Under the pieces are notes generated by a model that made no database searches, had not been told where the DNA came from, and worked only from the letters and a program-made list of their open reading frames with translations. Positions 7,433-14,501 of a DNA stretch of 17,060 nt are shown here, one piece after another. The stretch comes from JBCDCU01 sp039180865 (lineage in GTDB: Bacteria > Pseudomonadota > Alphaproteobacteria > Rhizobiales > JACESI01), in the NCBI GenBank assembly GCA_039180865.1, contig JBCDCZ010000071.1, positions 1 through 17,060 of the forward strand, in the 5' to 3' direction. Position 1 is the stretch's first letter; each line of letters begins with the position of its first letter. The position numbers and the translations under genes are program-made.

Positions 7433-8398
7433 CTATTGATTGTAAATCTTGCTCTCCTGAGCGCGGGCGAGTTCTTTGCCGCGGATCGCTTCTCGTCTTA
7501 GCGTATAGAGCGATGCAGCAATGATTATTGAGGCACCGACGAGCGTGTTGACCTGCGGGATTTCTTCAAAAAGCAGAAAGCCGAGAAGAGCCGCATAAAC
7601 GAGGCGTGAATAGTCGATCGATGATACGGCGGTTGCCTCGCCGTCCTTATATGCATTGATGTTGCAAGCTTGCGCGCCAACTGAGATCACGCCGAGAACT
7701 GCGAGCCAGAACCATTCTTCCAGTGTTGGCGTGACCCAATAATAAAGGGTCGGCGGTATCATCAGGAGTCCGACAAAGAGAGCTTGGTAAGACAGGATCG
7801 TGATCTTCTGGTCGATCTGGGTAAGCCGCCTGATCACCACCATGACGAGACCAGCCGCTGCTGCACCGCCAAGGGCCGCAAGCGACCAGATATTGATGCC
7901 GGAAAGGTCCGACCATCCGCCCGGCGGCCAGATCATCAGAAGAACGCCGACAAAGCCGACGATCACCGCCATCCAGCGGCGAATACCAACGGTTTCTTTT
8001 AAAAAGAGGATGGCAAGAACGGTAATGAAAAGGGCTTTCGAAAAGCCGATTGCAGTCGCTTCAGCAAGCGGCAGGTGAATGAAGGCTGAAAAGCCGAGGG
8101 TCATGGCGAGGGTCGCGAAGACCACGCGCAGCGCCTGCAAGCTTGGGCTCTTGGTTTTAAGAGAGCCTGGAAGGCCGTGATAGATCACCGGCGCGACCAG
8201 AATTACCATAAAGAGCTGACGGAAGAACAGGATTTCAAAAATTGGAAGCCGCGACCCGATGATCTTGATGATTGCGACCATGGTGCTGAAAAGACCGGCT
8301 GCTGCCAGCATCCAGAGGCCACCTCTCACATTGCCGTTCTGCCGTGCCCACCACTTCGCGGGACTTGCAAGGAAAGACGGATGAGAGTGTTGCGGCAT
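7433..8398 (-). CDS. EamA/DMT-superfamily transporter
   Basis: This 321-residue inner-membrane protein has about ten hydrophobic segments in two tandem EamA repeats, roughly residues 24-155 and 170-300. Typical features are FFRQLFM near the end of TM2, the AEATAIGFSKALF motif in the first repeat and EATAVSSIDYSRLVYAALLG in the second, each followed by an acidic LFLKET or LLFEEIP segment. Family members export or import metabolites, amino acids or drugs; substrate cannot be predicted. The start is uncertain. An in-frame TTG at 8416 would add six residues, but I prefer ATG 8398 although its GGAG is only 3 nt away. The stop lies 5 bp from the convergent pgi stop, with no terminator between. Confidence 0.88.
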   Translation of the reverse strand: MPQHSHPSFLASPAKWWARQNGNVRGGLWMLAAAGLFSTMVAIIKIIGSRLPIFEILFFRQLFMVILVAPVIYHGLPGSLKTKSPSLQALRVVFATLAMTLGFSAFIHLPLAEATAIGFSKALFITVLAILFLKETVGIRRWMAVIVGFVGVLLMIWPPGGWSDLSGINIWSLAALGGAAAAGLVMVVIRRLTQIDQKITILSYQALFVGLLMIPPTLYYWVTPTLEEWFWLAVLGVISVGAQACNINAYKDGEATAVSSIDYSRLVYAALLGFLLFEEIPQVNTLVGASIIIAASLYTLRREAIRGKELARAQESKIYNQ

Positions 8399-8533
8399 AT
8401 TCTCCGTGTGAGGCAAAAACCGCGTGCAGTCAAACTAACATCTTGCCCGGATGGCAAAACAGGATAGGTTCCCGGTGAATTGGTGTCGGGATGTTTTAAC
8501 CCGATTGACGGCGTCCCTGAAAGGTGAAGTTCG
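8399..8533. promoter_or_regulatory. Divergent intergenic region between the EamA gene and the CoxL-like gene
   Basis: This 135-bp gap must hold both promoters. Two small inverted repeats are seen: TTGCC (8443-8447) with GGCAA (8453-8457) around CGGAT, and TCCCG (8470-8474) with CGGGA (8487-8491). Either could be an operator. I could not pick confident -35/-10 elements. Confidence 0.2.
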
Positions 8534-10849
8534 ATGAACGACATGTCCCCTATCAAATTTGGTCAAAAGGGTGCTCTCGGTACTGCATCCAAGCGAAAGG
8601 AAGACGCAGCCCTCGTCCAGGGCCTTGGGCACTACACCGACGATGCGCATCATGCGGATTGCCTCATCGGCTATGTCGTACGTTCCGGCTACGCCCACGC
8701 GAAGTTCTCGATTGGCAACCTCGATGAAGTGCGTGCGATGGATGGCGTCCATATGGCGCTCGCCTTTGACGATGTTGGCGACTACAAGCCGCTGCCGTGT
8801 CTCATCCCTCTCGGGAAGGACAAGGATGGTGAGCGGTATCAGGAACCGCCGCGCACAATGCTTTGCAAGGATATTGTCCGGTATGTCGGGGATCCGGTAG
8901 CGTTCATTGTGGCCGACACAAAAGCTGCCGCAGCCGATGCCGCAGAAGCACTTGAAATCGATTACGAGCCACTTGATGCGATTGTCGGGGCTGAAGCCGC
9001 GCTTGATGGCAACGCGCCGCTCGTTTGGCCGGGGATTGGGACTACCAATATTGCAAACGAAGCTGCGGTCGGGGATCTCGCCAAAGTGGAGGCTGCATTT
9101 GAAAAGGCGTCCCGCATTATCGATTTCAAGGTCGTCAACAATCGCCTGATCTGCAATTACATGGAGCCGCGCGGGATTGTCGCTGAATATGATACCGACG
9201 AGGATTTGTTGACGCTCACCCTCGGCACCCAGGGCGTCCATTCAATTCGCGATACATTGTGCAAAATGCTTGGTCTCGACGCGGACCAGCTGCGCGTGAT
9301 CACGCCGGATGTCGGTGGTGGTTTTGGCACCAAAAACTTCATGTATCACGAATATCCCCTTGTCGCGCATGCGGCGCGCTCATTAAAGCGGACGGTAAAG
9401 TGGATCAGTGATCGGACTGAGCACTTCATGACGGATGCCCATGGGCGGGATAACATCACAACGGCGCGCCTGGCGCTCGACGAGAACAATCGCTTCATCG
9501 GGTTGAAGGTCGATATTCTCGCCGATATGGGTGCCTATCTGTCTGAGTTCTCGGTGATCATTCCCTGGTTTGGCGCAAGTATGGCGACGGGCGTCTATGA
9601 TATCCCGGCCCTTCACGCGACGGTCACCTCGATTTACACAAACACAGCTCCAACCGATGCCTACCGCGGAGCAGGCCGACCCGAAGCAGCCTATCTGCTT
9701 GAGCGGCTTGTTGACTATGCGGCTGGTGAAATCGGCATCGATCCTGTCGAATTGCGGCGCATTAATTTCATCAAACCGGAGCAATTCCCCTACACGACCC
9801 AGGCTGGCCGCATGTACGATGTCGGCGAGTTCGAGGGCCACATGGATCGTGCGATGGAGGTCGCTGAATGGGAAACCTTCGCGGCCCGGCGTGCTGACAG
9901 TGAAGCTGCGGGTAAGATCCGCGGCATCGGTCTCGCAACCTATATTGAGGCCTGCGCTTTCGCGGGATCAGAACCCGCCAAGATTGATCTCAACGAGGAC
10001 GGGAGCGTCACTCTTTACATCGGAACCCAGTCGACCGGACAAGGCCACCAGACCGCTTACGCGCAACTGATTTCGGCAGCGTTGAACCTGGACATGGACC
10101 AGATCCACGTTCGTCAGGGCGACACCAATGAACTGCCTGCAGGGGGCGGTACCGGCGGTTCGCGCTCGATTCCGATTGGTGGTGTTTCGGTGAATGCTGC
10201 CGCGACGGATCTCGCCGATCAATTAAAGGATCTTGCAGCCGACAAATTGGAAGCAGCCGCCGGCGATCTCGAACTCATCGACGGTGTTGTGAAGGTCGCA
10301 GGTACGGATCGCAGCGTCACCTTCGCCGAACTCGCCGCAGGGAGTAGCGATCCTGTCGTCGGAAACGCGACCATCGAACAGAACGAGGCAACCTATCCGA
10401 ACGGCACCCATATTTGTGAGGTCGAGATCGATCCCTCGACAGGCATTGTTGAGATCACGGCTTACGTTGTCGTTGACGATTTCGGGGTCACCGTAAATCC
10501 GGATCTTCTCGCAGGACAGGTCCACGGTGGCATTGTGCAGGGGGTTGGACAGGCGCTCCACGAACGCACCTATTATGATGAAGGTGGGCAACTGATCTCG
10601 GCAAGCTTCATGGATTACGGGATGCCGCGCGCGGATAATCTGCCACCAATCCACTTCGAAACCCGTAATGTCCCGTCAACGACGAATGCTCTCGGGATCA
10701 AAGGGGCGGGCGAGGCCGGATCCATCGGATCCTGTCCGGCTGTGATGAACGCGGTGGTTGATGCGCTTTCCAGAGCTTACGATATCAAGCACATCGATAT
10801 GCCAGCCCTGCCTCAGACGATCTGGGCGGCAATCCAAGAGGCCAAATGA
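8534..10849 (+). CDS. Xanthine dehydrogenase family molybdopterin-binding subunit (form II CoxL-like)
   Basis: This 771-residue large subunit belongs to the xanthine oxidase/CO dehydrogenase family of molybdenum hydroxylases. Residues 14-130 form the aldehyde oxidase/xanthine dehydrogenase a/b hammerhead domain. Molybdopterin-binding motifs follow: DVGGGFGTKNF (259-269), GTQSTGQGHQT (497-507), GGTGGSRSIPIGG (538-550) and KGAGEAGSIG (723-732), where E727 is the likely catalytic glutamate. The active-site loop reads AYRGAGR (376-382), the form II type, not the AYxCSFR of genuine aerobic CO dehydrogenase. CO oxidation is therefore not supported, and the substrate is unknown. Medium (FAD) and small (2Fe-2S) subunits are normally neighbours but are absent on both sides. 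AAGGTGAAG precedes ATG 8534; ATG 8543 is a possible alternative. Confidence 0.92.
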   Translation: MNDMSPIKFGQKGALGTASKRKEDAALVQGLGHYTDDAHHADCLIGYVVRSGYAHAKFSIGNLDEVRAMDGVHMALAFDDVGDYKPLPCLIPLGKDKDGERYQEPPRTMLCKDIVRYVGDPVAFIVADTKAAAADAAEALEIDYEPLDAIVGAEAALDGNAPLVWPGIGTTNIANEAAVGDLAKVEAAFEKASRIIDFKVVNNRLICNYMEPRGIVAEYDTDEDLLTLTLGTQGVHSIRDTLCKMLGLDADQLRVITPDVGGGFGTKNFMYHEYPLVAHAARSLKRTVKWISDRTEHFMTDAHGRDNITTARLALDENNRFIGLKVDILADMGAYLSEFSVIIPWFGASMATGVYDIPALHATVTSIYTNTAPTDAYRGAGRPEAAYLLERLVDYAAGEIGIDPVELRRINFIKPEQFPYTTQAGRMYDVGEFEGHMDRAMEVAEWETFAARRADSEAAGKIRGIGLATYIEACAFAGSEPAKIDLNEDGSVTLYIGTQSTGQGHQTAYAQLISAALNLDMDQIHVRQGDTNELPAGGGTGGSRSIPIGGVSVNAAATDLADQLKDLAADKLEAAAGDLELIDGVVKVAGTDRSVTFAELAAGSSDPVVGNATIEQNEATYPNGTHICEVEIDPSTGIVEITAYVVVDDFGVTVNPDLLAGQVHGGIVQGVGQALHERTYYDEGGQLISASFMDYGMPRADNLPPIHFETRNVPSTTNALGIKGAGEAGSIGSCPAVMNAVVDALSRAYDIKHIDMPALPQTIWAAIQEAK

Positions 10850-10851
10850 CC

Positions 10852-10865
10852 GGCCATCGGTGGCC
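10852..10865 (+). promoter_or_regulatory. Small stem-loop in the CoxL-like/thiD gap
   Basis: GGCCA (10852-10856) and TGGCC (10861-10865) form a perfect 5-bp stem around TCGG. It sits in the 22-bp gap, six bases before the thiD ATG, where a ribosome-binding site would be expected. No good purine-rich site is seen there, so thiD translation may depend on coupling to the upstream gene. Confidence 0.3.
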
Positions 10866-10871
10866 ACGAAT

Positions 10872-11669
10872 ATGACAGCGATTGCGCTTACGATTGCCGG
10901 ATCCGATTCTTCGGGCGGAGCCGGCATTCAGGCTGACCTGAAGACGTTCTCAGCGCAGGGCGTCTATGGAGCAAGCGTGATCACGGCGCTGACCGCGCAA
11001 AATACCCTTGGGGTCACCGGCATACATGACGTTCCAGCTGACTTTGTAAGATCCCAGATTATTGCGGTCTTGTCGGATCTCAAGGTTGGCGCCATTAAGA
11101 TCGGGATGCTGTCACAGGCACCGGTTATTGAGGCGGTCGCTGGCGAATTGAGAGAGCGTTACAAGGGTCCGGTCGTCCTCGATCCAGTCATGGTTGCAAC
11201 GTCGGGCGACCTCCTGATCGCAGAGGATGCCATTCAAATGATGACCGGGGCTTTGTTTCCCGTTGTCTCTCTCATCACGCCAAATCTTCTGGAAGCCGCG
11301 CGGCTGACTGGTACCAGCGTCGCACGCGATGAGAAAGAAATGGAGGCGCAAGCCGATGCGTTGATTGGTATGGGTGCTGCCGCTGTTCTCGTAAAAGGCG
11401 GGCATGGTCACGGAACCAGGGTACGGGATTATTTGTTGACTTCTACGGGAGGCCATTGGTTCGAAGCAGAGCGGATCGAAACCAAGAACACCCACGGCAC
11501 GGGATGCACCCTGTCTTCCGCGATTGCAGCCGGGCTTGCCAAAGGAGAAGATCTTCAAAGTGCGGTTGGAGCGGCCAAGCTCTTCATTACCGGAGCAATT
11601 GATGCTGCAAACAGGCTCTCGATCGGTGAAGGAAGCGGACCCACCCATCATTTTTATCGCTGGTGGTGA
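10872..11669 (+). CDS. thiD: Hydroxymethylpyrimidine/phosphomethylpyrimidine kinase
   Basis: This enzyme phosphorylates hydroxymethylpyrimidine and then its monophosphate to the diphosphate used by thiamine-phosphate synthase. It is cytoplasmic. Ribokinase-like motifs are clear: GSDSSGGAGIQADLK (10-24), IKIGML (76-81), LDPVMVATSG (103-112), TPNLLEAARL (136-145), VKGGHG (174-179) and the anion-hole loop THGTGCTLSSAIAAG (207-221), plus a typical C-terminal THHFY. The 265 residues match the E. coli length. ATG 10872 gives the standard N-terminus MTAIALTIAGSD; the frame is open further upstream inside the preceding gene, but that extension is spurious. No TPP-riboswitch-like leader is visible directly upstream, and the tight spacing suggests co-transcription with the CoxL-like gene. 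Confidence 0.95.
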   Translation: MTAIALTIAGSDSSGGAGIQADLKTFSAQGVYGASVITALTAQNTLGVTGIHDVPADFVRSQIIAVLSDLKVGAIKIGMLSQAPVIEAVAGELRERYKGPVVLDPVMVATSGDLLIAEDAIQMMTGALFPVVSLITPNLLEAARLTGTSVARDEKEMEAQADALIGMGAAAVLVKGGHGHGTRVRDYLLTSTGGHWFEAERIETKNTHGTGCTLSSAIAAGLAKGEDLQSAVGAAKLFITGAIDAANRLSIGEGSGPTHHFYRWW

Positions 11670-11752
11670 TTTTCAACTGATTCGCAAGCAGCCAAAATCC
11701 CCCGATTTCCCGTGAAAATGTGGGTTAGTGACGCCGCTGCTGCCCCATCTGT

Positions 11753-11770
11753 GTGACAATCAAGTGACAC
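11753..11770 (-). promoter_or_regulatory. Pho-box-like direct repeat, minus orientation
   Basis: Read on the minus strand the sequence is GTGTCAC, TTGA, TTGTCAC. These are two TGTCAC-containing heptamers with the 4-base spacer and 11-bp period of PhoB boxes (CTGTCAT-N4-CTGTCAT). The orientation points toward the thiD 3' end, away from the FadL-like gene, so its role is unclear and it may be chance. Confidence 0.28.
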
Positions 11771-11790
11771 TATGGTGCAAAATTGTCGAC

Positions 11791-11802
11791 GACCGATCGG
11801 TC
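11791..11802. promoter_or_regulatory. 12-bp perfect palindrome, candidate operator
   Basis: GACCGATCGGTC is a perfect palindrome about 250 bp upstream of the FadL-like start. Short GC-rich palindromes of this form are common operators for TetR-family repressors, but no such regulator is in the window and no second copy was noticed. Confidence 0.3.
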
Positions 11803-11969
11803 ATTCGCTGCTGATACGATGGTGAAATTTTTGATTTTGCTTGGCAATTTGAGAAGGGCAGAAAATAACCCATTGATTTCGTTAGGGTAGGGTGCTCGGT
11901 CAAAGACTTTCCGGTTCCTTTTACTGCATTTCTCATCCCGATTGCGCGTAATCGCAAATTTACAACGCA

Positions 11970-11992
11970 TGCAACCCGTCAACTGCAACCCG
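11970..11992 (+). repeat. 9-bp tandem-spaced direct repeat TGCAACCCG
   Basis: TGCAACCCG occurs at 11970-11978 and again at 11984-11992, with a 14-bp period, about 60-80 bp upstream of the FadL-like ATG. The position suits an activator or repressor site near the promoter. TTGTCA follows at 11994-11999 and could be a -35 element, though no good -10 is evident. Confidence 0.3.
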
Positions 11993-12051
11993 ATTGTCAA
12001 ACGTCTTGAGTTTAGTAGGGTTTAGCGACGGAATTCTGGAGGGGACATGCC

Positions 12052-13416
12052 ATGAAGACTGAATTTGGACGCAAAGCGCTACTTCTCTGCGCAAGCGTTT
12101 CTGTCGCAGCGCTTAGCGTTGCGCCTTCCCAAGCTGCTTTCTTCGCACTTCGCGAACAGAGTGCTTACAACCAAGGCTCATCATTTGCTGGTGCGTCTGC
12201 ACAGACCAATTCTTTGAGCTCGTTTTTCTTCAACCCGGCTATCATGACGGAGTTTGAAGGGTTTACAGCTGAAGGTACACTGTCTGCGATCTTCCCGTTC
12301 ACCGATGCGGACACAACGGTTGATCCGACAACGGGCGCTGTAACATCCGGTGCCGCCGGAGCGTCTTTGATCGCTGATGATTTGTCGACCTTCCCGACAA
12401 CGAGCAATATCGGCCGCGAGGCGCTCTTGCCTGCCAGCTATGTCAGCTACCAGGCAACTGACAAGATCTGGTTTGGCGTCGCCCTGAACTCGCCTTTCGG
12501 TCTCGCAACCCGGTCAGATCCGGACAGCCTGGAAGCGGCAAGTTCACAGGAATTCAGCGCGCTGACATTCAATTTTCAGCCGACCATTGCCTATAAGTTC
12601 TCTGAGCGTTTTTCGGTCGCTGCGGGCCTTCAAGTCCAGCATTTCGATGTTGAGCAATCCTCAGCAACGCTTGCCGGGGTCAACACCGAGCTTAATGCAA
12701 CGGGCTCAAGCGTGGGCGCTATTTTCGGCGCAACATTCAAGCCGACCGATAAAACAACGATCGGTCTTGGTTACCGTTCACAGATGAATGTCGATCTTGA
12801 AGGTGACATCCGCACGATTGTAACGGATCCCGGTTTTGTCGGACTTCCCGCAGAAACGATCGTCGGCACGGCTCCAGCAAGAGCTGACCTGCCGCTTCCG
12901 GATATTGTGAACCTTGGCATCAAGCATCAGCTTACCGAAAAGCTTAGCCTCCTCGGCAGTTTCTCCTGGGAGAATTGGAGCCGTTTGCAGGCAGTGCCTG
13001 TTGTCACAACTGGTGGTGCAACCGCTGCAGCGTTTGAATTCAACCTCTCGGATTCGTTTTTCGGCTCCGCTGGTGCAGAATACGAGATCAACGACCATTT
13101 CACGGTTCGGGCCGGTATTGGTTATGAAACCTCGCCAACCAATGACGAAGATCGTAGTCTCGCTCTGCCAGACAATAATCGCCTATGGCTCTCATTTGGC
13201 GGTACGCACAAGTTGAGCGAACATATCGAGAGCGATTTCGGTTTCACATACATCCGCGTTGAGCAAGATACGCCGGTGAGCAACGAGTTCCAGGCTCCGA
13301 CGACAGTTGCCGGTGCAGCTCTGACACCTCTCGGCCTTGGTGGCGCACCGATTGCCAGCGGTACAGCTGACAGCCAGGTTGTGATCTTTACAGTCGGTAC
13401 CCGGCTCAAGTTCTAG
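12052..13416 (+). CDS. OmpP1/FadL/TodX-family outer-membrane transport protein
   Basis: This 454-residue outer-membrane beta-barrel should admit long-chain fatty acids or other hydrophobic compounds. A signal peptide is clear, with probable cleavage after APSQA at residue 28. The mature N-terminus (AFFALREQSAYNQGSSFAG) and the FFFNPAIMTEF stretch at 58-68 match the FadL hatch region and its conserved NPA. Residues from about 130 onward alternate polar and aromatic residues in amphipathic strands, for example FSVAAGLQVQHF and FTVRAGIGYE. The chain ends in F (GTRLKF), the terminal aromatic needed for Bam assembly. A strong GGAGGGG at 12038-12044 precedes ATG 12052. It is monocistronic, with a long regulatory leader and its own terminator. 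Confidence 0.92.
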   Translation: MKTEFGRKALLLCASVSVAALSVAPSQAAFFALREQSAYNQGSSFAGASAQTNSLSSFFFNPAIMTEFEGFTAEGTLSAIFPFTDADTTVDPTTGAVTSGAAGASLIADDLSTFPTTSNIGREALLPASYVSYQATDKIWFGVALNSPFGLATRSDPDSLEAASSQEFSALTFNFQPTIAYKFSERFSVAAGLQVQHFDVEQSSATLAGVNTELNATGSSVGAIFGATFKPTDKTTIGLGYRSQMNVDLEGDIRTIVTDPGFVGLPAETIVGTAPARADLPLPDIVNLGIKHQLTEKLSLLGSFSWENWSRLQAVPVVTTGGATAAAFEFNLSDSFFGSAGAEYEINDHFTVRAGIGYETSPTNDEDRSLALPDNNRLWLSFGGTHKLSEHIESDFGFTYIRVEQDTPVSNEFQAPTTVAGAALTPLGLGGAPIASGTADSQVVIFTVGTRLKF

Positions 13417-13434
13417 AAGAGCTTCCTTACGCAG

Positions 13435-13472
13435 AAAAAAAGCCGGTGCACTTGCACCGGTTTTTTCTTTTT
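13435..13472. terminator. Rho-independent, probably bidirectional terminator
   Basis: CCGGTGCA (13443-13450), loop CT and TGCACCGG (13453-13460) form an 8-bp stem (realistically 7 bp with a 4-base loop). A run of seven A precedes it (13435-13441), and TTTTTTCTTTTT follows at 13461-13472. The flanking A and T runs give a U-tract on both strands, so it can end both the FadL-like gene and the convergent SDR gene. Confidence 0.92.
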
Positions 13473-13503
13473 CACACCCTTGATGGTCGCTCGAACTGCG
13501 ATC

Positions 13504-14283
13504 TCAAAATGCGCCGTTGAACAGGCCACCATCAACCAGAACGTTCTGTCCTGTTACATAGCCTGCATGATCTGAGCACAGGAAAGCGCAAATCTTTCCG
13601 AACTCCTCGGCATTTCCAAAGCGCTTCGCCGGTATCTCCTGCCGCTGCTGTGCAGCTGCGGTTTCGTAGTCGATCCCCGCATTGTCGGCAGCCCCTTTGA
13701 TACCGCCGCGCAGGCGATCCGTATCCATCTTGCCCGGGAGGAGGTTGTTCACGGTCACATTGTGTTCGGTGAAGGTCCGGCAAACGCCAGCCATAAAGCC
13801 GGTAAGGCCAGCCCGCGCGCCTGAGGAAAGGTCGAGGCCCTCGATCGGCATTTTTACAGAAAGGGACGTGATGTTGACGATCCGTCCGAACTTCCGGTCG
13901 ATCATCCCGTCCGCAACGGCTTGGATAAGTTCGATTGGAGTGACCATGTTCTGAAGGACGCCCGAAATCATCGCATCGCGGTCAAGGTCTCGGTAGCTCT
14001 TGCGTGGCGGTCCGGCATTATTGTTGACAAGAATATCTGGGTTTGGACAAGCTTCGAGAAGCGCTGCCTGACCCTCTTTACTGCCAACATCCGCAGCAAT
14101 CGGTATGATTGTTGCGCCCGTCGATTTGACAATCTCCTCCGCCGTCTTTTCAAGAACGGAAAGTGTCCGCCCATTGATGACGACCTCGCATCCTTCTGCA
14201 GCGAGTGCTTCCGCGCAACCACGGCCAAGGCCCTTACTTGATGCGCAAACAATCGCTTTGCGGCCCTTTAGTCCAAGATCCAT
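13504..14283 (-). CDS. SDR family protein with altered catalytic motif
   Basis: This 259-residue protein has a Rossmann fold of the short-chain dehydrogenase/reductase type. The cofactor loop is ASSKGLGRG (14-22). NNNAG (87-91) and the active-site serine S140 (VNITS) are present, and it ends with the usual VLVDGGLFNGAF. At the expected catalytic position, 13 residues after S140, the sequence is DLSSGARAGL. Tyr is therefore replaced by S153 and Lys by R157, so the classical Tyr-x3-Lys pair is missing. N-G-R at 37-39 after beta-2 suggests NADP(H). Similar sequences are often annotated as 3-oxoacyl-ACP reductases; with these substitutions such activity is doubtful. A short GGA precedes ATG 14283. 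Confidence 0.9.
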   Translation of the reverse strand: MDLGLKGRKAIVCASSKGLGRGCAEALAAEGCEVVINGRTLSVLEKTAEEIVKSTGATIIPIAADVGSKEGQAALLEACPNPDILVNNNAGPPRKSYRDLDRDAMISGVLQNMVTPIELIQAVADGMIDRKFGRIVNITSLSVKMPIEGLDLSSGARAGLTGFMAGVCRTFTEHNVTVNNLLPGKMDTDRLRGGIKGAADNAGIDYETAAAQQRQEIPAKRFGNAEEFGKICAFLCSDHAGYVTGQNVLVDGGLFNGAF

Positions 14284-14307
14284 TCGTTATTCCAATCTTT
14301 TTCGAAA

Positions 14308-14342
14308 GCTGTCGAAATTTACAGCGATTAGCGCTTTGCTAA
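14308..14342. promoter_or_regulatory. Two small inverted repeats upstream of the SDR gene
   Basis: GCTGT (14308-14312) pairs with ACAGC (14321-14325), and TTAGC (14328-14332) pairs with GCTAA (14338-14342). They lie 25-60 bp upstream of the minus-strand SDR start, in the likely promoter area. Each has only a 5-bp arm, so an operator role is tentative. Confidence 0.25.
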
Positions 14343-14418
14343 CCTACTTGTTGGTTTTCTGGAAGGGCTTGTTGTGGTAGACAACGCCGACCTGTGCGCA
14401 GTTGGGACGACGGACAGA

Positions 14419-14460
14419 TTGTCACAAATCTGAGACAAGACTCTGTCAAGACGCGGCAAT
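14419..14460 (+). promoter_or_regulatory. plcP: Candidate Pho boxes upstream of the plcP-like gene
   Basis: Two degenerate heptamer pairs have the 11-bp period of PhoB sites (CTGTCAT-N4-CTGTCAT). One is TTGTCAC (14419) with CTGAGAC (14430), matching 9 of 14 consensus positions. The other is CTGTCAA (14443) with CGGCAAT (14454), matching 10 of 14. They lie 40-80 bp before the phosphoesterase start, in the right orientation. Phosphate control is what the family would predict. No confident -10 was found. Confidence 0.42.
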
Positions 14461-14501
14461 CGTTGTTTGTTGTCTTAGCGCAAACACTGGGGATTACTGT
14501 G

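Larger units (their letters stand above)
11670..12051. other. Gene-free region upstream of the FadL-like gene
   Basis: These 382 bases contain no convincing ORF on either strand; the 65- and 76-residue frames on the minus strand have no recognisable character. The region is AT-richer than its neighbours in its middle part (about 11820-11900). It holds the direct repeats and palindrome listed separately, plus TTGCG-CGTAAT-CGCAA at 11942-11957, so it is probably a regulatory leader for the FadL-like gene. No clear rho-independent terminator is seen after thiD. Confidence 0.5.

Noticed and set aside
8435..9241. 268-codon minus-strand ORF antisense to the CoxL-like gene
   Set aside because: It lies inside a strongly supported molybdoenzyme gene, has no signal peptide or recognisable motif, and is the kind of open antisense frame produced by the codon bias of the real gene.
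8534..10849. Genuine aerobic CO dehydrogenase large subunit
   Set aside because: The active-site loop is AYRGAGR rather than AYxCSFR, and no coxM/coxS genes are adjacent.
11760..12000. 65- and 76-codon minus-strand ORFs in the gene-free region
   Set aside because: They overlap each other in different frames and show no signal peptide, motif or coding-like codon pattern, so neither is supported.
14425..14440. CTGAGA, a TPP-riboswitch-like core, in the plcP leader
   Set aside because: No accompanying conserved TPP aptamer elements are seen around it, the downstream gene is not a thiamine gene, and thiD itself has no leader.
14394..14501. GTG start giving the phosphoesterase 36 extra residues
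   Set aside because: It would place the candidate Pho boxes in coding sequence and lacks a clear ribosome-binding site; ATG 14502 follows GGGGA and gives the usual N-terminus.
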